DNA from: Cyanidiococcus yangmingshanensis
Lineage: Eukaryota; Rhodophyta; Bangiophyceae; Cyanidiales; Cyanidiaceae
Length of the DNA: 64,000 nt
Direction of reading: 5' to 3'
NCBI GenBank assembly: GCA_013995675.1
Contig: VWRR01000005.1
Coordinates: forward strand, 62,001 to 126,000
Shown here: piece by piece, positions 56,701 to 64,000 of the stretch
Numbering within the stretch: the first letter of the stretch is position 1
Layout of the letters: the number at the start of each line of letters is the position of its first letter
Translations under genes and position numbers: made by a program
Notes under the pieces: generated by a model
The model's database searches: none
What the model saw: only the letters and a program-made list of their open reading frames with translations
What the model was told of the DNA's origin: nothing

Positions 56701-57294
56701 TGCTGTGTGCACATTCGTGGACAGGGCTCTAGGTCCCCTAAACGGCACCGGACCGCCTCGAGGATAGACTTGTATTGTTGAAGCTGCCTGTCTGATCGAA
56801 GGTGCCGTGGAAAGCGCCCGAAAGACCGCCTCGAGGACACTTGAAAGCTCGCTACAAAGTTCAACCTCAGCGAGCCGTTCGAAATAGCCAACATACTCAG
56901 TCGTGTTCTGGAACGGAAGGGGGTCCGCGTCGGTGCCGTCTCGGCCTAGACCAACGACGGTGTCGGCTTGAGGAAGCGAACGCGGCCAAGCACTCGGATC
57001 CGTGGACAGAATTCGATCCAGTGTCGCTTGCATACCAACATTGACGTTCAGTATCCGAAAAAATAACGGAAAGTACGAAACCAGGAACGTGCCCGTCAAG
57101 ACGAACGCCACACAACCGCGTCTGTCAGAGGCGACCGGTGTTGCAGCGGCACGGCGCCACGCTTGGCTGCGGTATCCGAACGACAACCCGCTAGCATTCG
57201 CCAACAGGAGCGGAGAGGGTGCGCTCCTAGTGACACCAATGAGACACTGGACAAAGACCGAACAGGGTTTCTGATAATGGACTTGAAGAAACAT
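53744..57294 (-). CDS. SEN1: Sen1/senataxin-like superfamily 1B helicase
   Basis: About 1182 residues. Sen1-type RNA/DNA helicases act in transcription termination and R-loop removal. N-terminal part: DPLPFQNTTEYVGYFERLAE followed by VELCSEL, typical of the Sen1 lead-in. Helicase motifs: RGLNRSQHEAVQAA, Walker A IHGPPGTGKTKTML, LLVAAQSNAAVDEIV, VVIIDEAAQATE, CILAGDPRQLPATIYS, LDTQYRMHPAIAAFPS, VDTVDAFQGREKDIVIFSAV and VRRMNVALTRAKYSLVVLG, so the ATPase is complete. The C-terminus is a long Ser/Ala-rich tail with a basic patch RARRKRKAKA. Two frame changes: near 56290 (joining ADILDP to SLVRNGSRR) and at a gggg run near 55695 (joining VRIGAG to QRVGLDARAV). ATG 57294 opens the frame; a Met about 86 residues later (MQATLDRIL) is an alternative start. 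Confidence 0.88.
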
Positions 57295-58675
57295 TGTTAG
57301 TTACCTGAAGACTGCACTGAGAGAAAAAAGGACGGGCGGACGTTCCGTCACAAGGTCGGCGCTGGTGTGCCGCCGTTGCTCCTACGACTCGTCTGCGGGT
57401 TGTCGATATTGTACGCCTGGATGTTCAGTCATCTGTGATCATTTCTTTCTTTGAGATGCGAATAGAGAGAAAACTTTGCCGAACTGCTGTGAAGGTCGCT
57501 GAATTAAACAGTAGAAACGAGAGGGCTCGCGGTGTACTACGTTTCCGACCCTGCCACCGAGACGGTGTGGGAAGTGTGCTATCTCGTGGTGTTTGCCGTT
57601 TCCTCTCTCTCCGCTATCACAAACAGCATTGTTTCGGATCGGTCGTGAATGGGGAGCAGCGGAAGTGAATCCCGTCTAGTGCTACTGGCTATTAAGCGAA
57701 TAACGTATCAGCTGTGACCTAGAATAGTTTGTATAGAGCGACGAGGAGGAAGAAGCGTTCCTCCCGCAGATGAGGCGCTTTGATTCTGCCATGCTCCAAC
57801 ATGCAGTCAGACAACATGCTTGATGAAATGGACGCTTCGGCGCAAAAGCCTGACTTGAGAAGCGGGCCCTGCGGCCGAGACAATCGCCGCCGCATCCATA
57901 CACGCCCGAGATATATCCTGGACCGTGCGCCCATCGAGGTAAACGCTCCTATCTCTACGATAGGACAACGAGATCCGAGAGGATCCAGTCGCAGGGTTCC
58001 AAGCGAGCCTCTCGGAGCAGAAATTATGAAGACTTGATCACTCAATGAGATTTATTAATGTCTAGCATCTTTGAACCAATGCCTCAACGGAAATCAGTCG
58101 CTGGGGTTGCCTCCTATGTAGCGGTTGCCACTGCAGGTGCAGGAATGCTACCCACCCAATCGAGCCATGGATGGTGACGGGGCGCGCGCTTGCCGCTCCC
58201 CTCGTGAACGCACCCGCCAAGGAGTGTTCTTCGGAACGGCAACGCCACCCGGTCTCGAAATTGCTCTATCCGAATGAGACAATCTGGGTCATACGTGTCC
58301 GCGACACGAACCATGAATGCCGCACGGCCAGCAATGGCGTCGACGCATGGTTCGGGAACGGCAACGCCACCCGGTCTCGAAATTGCTCTATCCGAATGAG
58401 ACAATCTGGGTCATATAGATTGGGTCTCTGAACGCGTCCCGCAACAAAAGGCCCCGCGAACGCCTCATCGGACGGATGGCGATGCCGTCGCCACTGCACG
58501 CGTCTTGACAGGACAGACGGTGGCGGCGGAGTGTCCTCGCCTTGAAACGGTGTGACAGGTACGCTGCATATAGACTCTTCGTCTGCGCTGCGAGGGACGT
58601 TTCACTGCGTTTCAGAGTCGTTGGTTGGTGTGCACAGCAGTGGCTTGAACGTGCTGGGCTTTGCACCTCGCGACG
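57295..58675. other. Divergent spacer, no supported gene
   Basis: About 1.4 kb between the divergent Sen1 and DUF218 genes. Contains the repeat at 58235-58416. A minus frame ending at 57719 finishes in ERFFLLVALYKLF, which looks protein-like, but its upper part has no convincing start and no family was recognised. Confidence 0.35.
58235..58416. repeat. Direct repeat, 60-bp copies, offset 122 bp
   Basis: Copies at 58235-58294 and 58357-58416, both beginning aacggcaacgccacccggtc and ending tgagacaatctgggtcata. The 62 bp between them is not duplicated. It lies about 260 bp upstream of the DUF218 gene. Confidence 0.9.
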
Positions 58676-60829
58676 ATGGTAGAGTCCAACGGTGCGGCCT
58701 TTCTCGTGTGCAGTGGGCTGGGGCCACATCACCAGCCGTCGTCGTCGTCGTCGTCGTTGGACGGTGGCGACACGCAAGAAAAGAGGCTTCAATGGAAGAA
58801 TGGCGCAGCAGAAGAGACAAACCCCTCTGTAGATGCATCTGTTGAGGCCAAGGGGGTTTCTCAAGGGCCGAAGACACGTAAACAGCCGTTAGGTGGTTTT
58901 GCACCGACGATATCGTTACAGGAGCTTACTGGCCGCACAGGTAGGCTGCTGCGCTCGCAACGTTCTCAAGGAGACGGCGAACTGCGTACGGCGGCAGGAG
59001 GTGCAGGTGCAGGAACCGTGCCCAGTGTGTCTGCCGCAGCGGCGTGGCTCGCAAAGCGTCGCGCTGCCTGGCACGAACCCGTGGCTGTATCGTCAGTCGT
59101 CGAAGACGTGCTGCCCAAACCAGCGACGTTGAACACCTTGCAGGAGTCGGTTTATCCAAAAGTAGACAGGAAAATGCAAGCGTCTGCGGGCGAACAAGCG
59201 ACGACTGGCGCTGCCGCAGCAGCATACCGCGAGACGCTTGATGATAATGTGATCGCGAAGGACGCTTCATTTCGCGAAGTAGTGGTCATTTTTGGTAAGC
59301 GTTTGGTGCGTGACCAAATCACTTACGAATACGCCGTGCGTATTCTGACTCTGGTGCGGCACATGGCCACTGGCCGCATCCAACCTTCTGCAGTATGTTT
59401 CACGGGTGGGCGCGACCATGAAGATAGTCTGGTCAGCGAAGCGGTTGCCGGGTACCTGTTCTTTCGTCATGTCTGCGAGGAAGTTGGTCTCGATCTCAGT
59501 CAGGTCACAATCATCCTGGAAGAGCAGCATCTCAATGCGCGGGATTGCATGTCCTCCATTCTGAACCAGCTTGGGGAGCACCTCGTCGGGTCGCACTTTA
59601 CGTTTGTGAGCAGCGACTATCACTTGATCCGTATTCGGGAGGTTGAAGCCTCCGTGCCAAAGCTGTCGCTTCTTGCCCCGTTGCGCAAACTCCGCGGTAC
59701 GGTTTCTTACGCCTACGCCACCTATCCGTTCGCGCTTTCGAAGGATGCAGCGGTGTCGCTTGCCGGCAGAGCGATTGTGGCGGCAGCAGAGCTCGGGATC
59801 ACCATCGTCGCTCTGCGCTCGTACATCGAAGGAAGAGATCTCTTCCATCGAGATACATTTAGGCGCTTCCAGGAGGCAACCATGGAACTCGGGAACCTAA
59901 GCGAAAAGTGTAATGCGACGTTGCAAGTTCAGGTGGCGGACTCGTTGCCACCAGCGGATGGCGCGCTCTTCACGCAGGATATGCGACAGGTAGCGGAAGT
60001 CATCGAAAGCGCATATTTTGAGTTGCGCCAGATGACCCGCTCTCTGGAACCATGGATTCAAGAGAAACGCACGCTCTCTCGCCTCCAGCTGCAAGAAATG
60101 CTACAGAAGATCATAGATATTGAGCAGAGAATTCGGCGCACGATCGATCCTGATCGCCCCCTAACGGCCATGGAGTGGTATCGTCTCCCTACAGCATTTT
60201 TGGCCCCTGTATTAGGAGCGGTTGACGCGAACGAGCGTTTACCGAACGATGACGAGATGCCGCCGTGGCCAGCGAGCACATCAACATCGATGAGCGCAGC
60301 AGAATCGGTCACCTTCCCGGCGCCCTCAAGGATGAGCTTGCTCGAAAGGCCTCACGCGATCCCCCCAAACGCGTCCTCGTCATCGTCATCGTTGCACGCG
60401 TTGTCGCACCAGCAGCCAAAACAGCTGGTAACGCGTTTGGATAGTGCCGCCGCACGCCTACGTCAGTTTGCATCGATGGTCTCTGAAGCGTCTCAGGCTA
60501 TTTTCCACGAAGTGCTGCGGCCCGACTTTCACGAGGAAAGGGCTCGACGTATCTCAGAGGAGAACCGTCGTCGGAAGCGGGCTGCAGCAATCCCCGAAAC
60601 AGATTTACCGCCCCCTAGCGTAGGCGCTCGGCAAGATGCAATATCTGGAGCCGGCACAGCAGGCACACCAACGAGGCATACCGCCAGGCCGCAATCTGCC
60701 AGTGCGCAAACAACAGCGGCACGCCACCAGTCTAACTCGTTAACTTCATCGTCACCAGCTGATCTGGCCACGACACCGGATGGGCCCCCGAACGATAGCG
60801 CAGCGGCCGGGGAACAGCCCACGCGCTGA
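58676..60829 (+). CDS. DUF218 (YdcF/SanA/ElyC-type) domain protein with long C-terminal extension
   Basis: A 717-residue intact protein from ATG 58676. The DUF218-like domain spans about residues 198-380: SFREVVVIFGKRLV, VCFTGGRDHEDSLVSEAVAG, VTIILEEQHLNARDCMSSIL and HFTFVSSDYHLIRIREVEAS, matching the family order (hydrophobic strand, GG.....SEA, E....NT..N, TS.YH..R). Bacterial members are membrane-associated and of poorly known chemistry. The first 190 residues are Ser/Ala/Gly-rich with a six-serine run from a tcg microsatellite (58740-58757). After the domain come an acid-rich helical segment, QLQEMLQKIIDIEQRIRRTI, and a Ser/Thr/Pro-rich C-terminus. Location unknown; no clear membrane anchor. 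Confidence 0.7.
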   Translation: MVESNGAAFLVCSGLGPHHQPSSSSSSLDGGDTQEKRLQWKNGAAEETNPSVDASVEAKGVSQGPKTRKQPLGGFAPTISLQELTGRTGRLLRSQRSQGDGELRTAAGGAGAGTVPSVSAAAAWLAKRRAAWHEPVAVSSVVEDVLPKPATLNTLQESVYPKVDRKMQASAGEQATTGAAAAAYRETLDDNVIAKDASFREVVVIFGKRLVRDQITYEYAVRILTLVRHMATGRIQPSAVCFTGGRDHEDSLVSEAVAGYLFFRHVCEEVGLDLSQVTIILEEQHLNARDCMSSILNQLGEHLVGSHFTFVSSDYHLIRIREVEASVPKLSLLAPLRKLRGTVSYAYATYPFALSKDAAVSLAGRAIVAAAELGITIVALRSYIEGRDLFHRDTFRRFQEATMELGNLSEKCNATLQVQVADSLPPADGALFTQDMRQVAEVIESAYFELRQMTRSLEPWIQEKRTLSRLQLQEMLQKIIDIEQRIRRTIDPDRPLTAMEWYRLPTAFLAPVLGAVDANERLPNDDEMPPWPASTSTSMSAAESVTFPAPSRMSLLERPHAIPPNASSSSSSLHALSHQQPKQLVTRLDSAAARLRQFASMVSEASQAIFHEVLRPDFHEERARRISEENRRRKRAAAIPETDLPPPSVGARQDAISGAGTAGTPTRHTARPQSASAQTTAARHQSNSLTSSSPADLATTPDGPPNDSAAAGEQPTR

Positions 60830-60924
60830 GTTGTCCGAGACAGCGCACCCCGTGTTTCGGTCGCTACTGGCGCGCAACCGGAAAGCCCTCCGCCACCCGT
60901 TCCAAGTCCTAGTTAGTATAGTCC

Positions 60925-61341
60925 CTATGAAATCTTTTCCAGTTCACTCGCTTCAAAATGGGCAATAAACTTTTTGCTTCCCTCGAGCATTACCTGTATC
61001 GGCCGGTTTGCGGAAATCGGCATATCATGGTATACATCAGCGAACTTTGTAACAACACCCTCTAGTCCCTGCACGTCAAAAGGCTGCCCCTTGTTCATCG
61101 GCGTGTGATACATTATCACAGATTGAACGACACGCACCCGATCACCGACCTGAAAACTCCCGCGCCGCGCCGACGAAGCACAGAGTCGGAGAGAGGCAAC
61201 ACTGGAGGATAACCGCCACCGTCGCTCTCGATTCCTGTTGCACCTCACCAACCGAGTTTCATCAAAACCACAAAACGAACTTGTGATCCCCGATGACCTC
61301 GATTGCAAACTTGTCGTTATAATAAATGCGCCCTGCACCAT
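60925..61341 (-). CDS. Ferredoxin-thioredoxin reductase variable (alpha) chain, plastid-targeted
   Basis: A 138-residue protein from ATG 61341. FTR passes electrons from ferredoxin to thioredoxins in the plastid; the variable chain is the small SH3-like partner of the catalytic chain. The mature domain is unmistakable: SFQVGDRVRVVQSVIMYHTP, GQPFDVQGLEGVVTKFADVY, PISANRPIQVMLEGSKKFIA and HFEASELEKIS. About 60 Ser/Arg-rich residues precede it, a typical transit peptide. Only 95 bp separate its stop from that of the convergent DUF218 gene. The reading frame is intact. Confidence 0.95.
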   Translation of the reverse strand: MVQGAFIITTSLQSRSSGITSSFCGFDETRLVRCNRNRERRWRLSSSVASLRLCASSARRGSFQVGDRVRVVQSVIMYHTPMNKGQPFDVQGLEGVVTKFADVYHDMPISANRPIQVMLEGSKKFIAHFEASELEKIS

Positions 61342-62659
61342 CGAAGCGAGATAACGAGTCCCTTATACCTATAGCGCGCAGCGGGTTCGTATCGCTGCCG
61401 CCCCGGAGCCAGATCGAGCACGCATGGGCAAGGCGCGACCTCGACGGCGGCGGCAGCGGGCGCGCGCTCGGGACAACCCGCGATCATTGGGCCAGAGCGC
61501 AGCGGCGCGCGTTGGATGATGTCGGGGCCGGCATCCGATCCCGGGCGGCGATCGGGCGAGGAATCAAGTCGGTCGAGGTCAATCCTCGTTGACGATGGGT
61601 TCATTCAATGGGTCGTTGTCGTGTTCGAAACGATCTCTAGGATCGGAAGGACGGTATATCGTGTGGGATCTGGAATCGTTTATCGTCAAAGGGCAGGAAC
61701 GCAGGAAAAAGATGCTTGCAATAGTGGAGATAAGATCACGAGTCGTGATTGTGCTTTACAAGGATTACTGATGCCTGTCCAGGCCCTGTTTCGGACGTTG
61801 ATGATGATTGCGCGAATCTCTAAAGGGCGCGCGTCGCATGCCGTGGACAATACGGCAACGCGGTTGCGTTATAGGTGTGCACTTGTTCTTGATAGAGCGG
61901 ATGCTCGCCTTGGTGTGGCACGACGACGCCATTGCCTTCATGCCGACACAAGTGCAAGCGAGCGTCTATCGAGCCTGTCGTATAGGTGCGTTTTCGGATG
62001 TAGCGGTGCGGCGTTCGCGACGATCGCCACCTAACCAGGCTTTGGCGTGACGGAGAGTAACGGGCCTGTGATGGTTTCCAAACTCGCACCTGGATTGCGT
62101 ACAGTGGCGGGCGTTGGGGGCGGCGATGTCGACTATTCGCTGGGGAGCGCGCCTTTTCATGAGCCTGGTGGCGAACATGTGGGTCATGGTGTCGGTTACA
62201 GACCTGGGCGCTCTGGGCCAGAGCGTTCGTGTGCGTCCCTTCCTACAGAGAGATTCTTGGTCATGCGCTCGGTCGGCTTCTTGGATTCTGCTGCAGGCCC
62301 TCCGATCGTGATTTGCGTGCTCATTCAGATTTTGGACGCTTCTTCAGACAAGCAAAGCTTGGAATCTATTCGCCATCAGGTGTGCAGGTGTTTGTGTCTT
62401 CGCAGATGCATGCGACGACTGCCAGCCAGTGCTCATCGATCCAGAAAAACGACCCTGAAGCGCCTGCTTCCTTGCCGGTAGGAATCATTACTCCCCGGGT
62501 AACGGAGATGCAGCGTTCAGTGGCCTAAGTTGTTGGCATCGCTTGCTTCGAGCGCGTTTCCATCCGAGACCCGCTCGGATGGCGAGAGTATCCGCCGAGA
62601 GCGCACATCATCTTCTAGTATGGATCCGAAACGAGGCCAGAGAATGTCACCTGCTGGCG
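61342..62659. other. Spacer, no supported gene
   Basis: About 1.3 kb between the tail-to-head genes FTR and UTP23. The part 61380-61570 is very GC-rich. Several plus frames of 80-170 codons (61516-62528) overlap one another; one contains a hydrophobic stretch VIGVHLFLIERMLALVW, but no family was recognised. Confidence 0.35.
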
Positions 62660-63671
62660 TCAACGCTTCTTCTTCGACTTTCGTTGAGAGAGCGGGTTCG
62701 CACCGCGTGCTCGCTTTCGTTTGAAAGCGCCGGCAACATTTGTTTTGGCATCCATCCATGGCACCTTACCGTTTTCAGGCAGCCGCCTTCTGCGTCGCGC
62801 TTTCGTAGGAGCAATCACCGTGCCAGCCTCGTTGAATGTTTTGCGCGATTCTGGTGCAGGTGTCAAGCGCGTGTTCAGACCGATCGATTCACGCTGCTTG
62901 CCTGTATTGTCGTCTCGGAGGATTGCATCGCGACTTGGACGCTGACGTAATGCCTGCTCGGCCTCGCGCGCTGCCTCTAGCTCTGCAGCAGTCGCAGAAA
63001 AATAGCGTTGATCATGGTCGCTAGCTATCTGGAGGCACTCCGCCGAAGGTGGCTCAATTCGCACATGCATACCACCACTGATGACAGTCAGTCGAAGGAG
63101 CATGGTTCCGACGATGGCACCCAGGCGCGTTCGTAAAACATCGTCCGCAGTCGCTACAGCGAAGCGACCTCGCGACCGTGATAACCCCGCCTGTTGAGCA
63201 GCATCCGGACCGCGTTCTACGCAAGCCTCAATGCAACGGCCCTCAGCCTCATCTTGACTATCGCCGTTCGGATGTGATTTCGAGTGTCTACAAGGAACAA
63301 GTTCGAGTTTGCGCGCGAAGCCAACTGGTCCGCCGCCACCAGTCAGGAGTGCGGCGTCGCTCATCAACCGCTCTTTGGGCCACACTGTGCTCCACAGAAC
63401 GAGCTTGATCGTTTCGTTGTAGGAGTTCTTTATCCGCTTCTTTAATTCTCCTCGAAATAGCTTTCATAATGCAGGGAGTCACCATAAGCCGTACTTGGCG
63501 TTGCCCGGAAACCTGCGAGAACAGCACCTCCAGACTCTTGCCCCGACCAAACTCGACCACACTTCGCAAAAAAGAACTGTCAACAATGATCCGAAGTGGT
63601 AACCGGTACCCGAACCGCGCGGCATAAAACTTGAAGAACTTGTCCTGCTTCTTATGTCGTTTCAAACGCAT
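62660..63671 (-). CDS. UTP23: UTP23, PIN-like SSU processome protein
   Basis: About 336 residues from ATG 63671. UTP23 is a nucleolar PIN-like protein needed for early 18S rRNA processing and snR30/U17 release. The start MRLKRHKKQDKFFKFYAARF then GYRLPLRIIVDSSFL is the family hallmark. Further on are VTPCIMKAISRRIKEADKEL, RGRFAVATADDVLRTRL, and the tail FKRKRARGANPLSQRKSKKK, which fits the conserved RKR.RGPNPLS motif. The frame changes between about 63400 and 63430; reading ctcctac with one C fewer near 63420 gives KELYNETIKLVLWSTVWPKE and restores the family-like helix. Inserts make it longer than human UTP23 (about 249). Confidence 0.92.
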
Positions 63672-63860
63672 TTTATCGGCAACAAGTCAGCACTACAACA
63701 GGAGACGCGCTCCGAGAACGAGCGTCGCAGACTCGCGCCTGCGGTGGACGACGATTACCCGCAACGCAGTGTACTCCGCTGAGCGGAACGATTCTGGTGC
63801 TTGGTGACGGACGGGAGAGGACAACAACTTGCTGGGAGCAAACTAGTTGACGCTCTGACC

Positions 63861-64000
63861 ATGTCAGAGGAGTCACCGTTGCTTGGTCGTCGTAGTCCAG
63901 GAGATGTTGTCGAACAGGGATCGTTCTCGACGGAACGCCCCTCAGCAGTCTGCAGTACCCAGCAGCGCAGGTCTGGACTACGACTTTGAGGAGGACGATC
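63861..64000 (+). CDS. Start of an unidentified gene, truncated by the window edge
   Basis: ATG 63861 opens MSEESPLLGRRSPGDVVEQG, with an acidic dileucine sorting-like motif (EESPLL) as found at the N-termini of vacuolar or endosomal membrane proteins. Its own frame stops at 63987-63989, but the next frame reads SAGLDYDFEEDD to the edge, so another single-base change is possible. Too little is present for identification. Confidence 0.35.

Overview
The window reads as a piece of a compact, intron-poor nuclear genome from a photosynthetic eukaryote, most likely a red alga of the Cyanidiophyceae (Cyanidioschyzon/Cyanidium type). Three observations support this. Typical eukaryotic proteins (RNA polymerase II RPB3, RFC3, CAF-1 subunit B, exocyst SEC6, gamma-COP, SSU-processome UTP13 and UTP23, Sen1 helicase, LMBR1-type membrane protein) lie next to plastid-related proteins (ferredoxin-thioredoxin reductase variable chain, a cyanobacterial-type MutS, an AlgH/UPF0301 protein, an alpha/beta hydrolase). 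Nearly every gene is a single uninterrupted reading frame with no convincing intron. Genes lie on both strands, 0.1-1.8 kb apart, without operons. The genus is an inference from gene content and compactness.

Layout. 0-9 kb, plus strand: a truncated ABC transporter, CAF-1B, a mitochondrial ATP synthase f-like subunit and a CBS-pair protein. 9-18 kb, minus strand: alpha/beta hydrolase, THEM4-like HotDog thioesterase, GYF-domain protein, AlgH/UPF0301 protein. 19-33 kb: a weakly supported coiled-coil gene, LMBRD2-like protein (-), UTP13 (+), RPB3 (-), RFC3 (-). 33-38 kb: a convergent lipid-modification pair, an FAD oxidase fused to a cyclopropane-fatty-acid-synthase-type methyltransferase (+) facing a DUF1365 gene (-). 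40-57 kb: SEC6 (+), a VTT/DedA-type membrane protein (-), MutS (+), gamma-COP (+), Sen1 helicase (-). 58-64 kb: DUF218 protein (+), FTR variable chain (-), UTP23 (-), and the start of a gene running off the right edge.

Two window-wide patterns stand out. First, ten otherwise well-conserved genes change reading frame, twelve changes in all. Every one is in the same sense (one base too many on the coding strand), and most fit one extra C or G in a short C or G run. This is most simply explained by base insertions in the assembly, but read-level or RNA evidence is needed to exclude real indels or frameshifting. Second, intergenic spacers carry short tandem duplications whose copy offsets cluster at about 115-123 bp, with others near 90 bp.

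No mobile element, CRISPR array, rRNA or tRNA gene was found by eye. Starts were set at ATG codons. Several genes are open further upstream only through TTG or GTG codons, which were not used.
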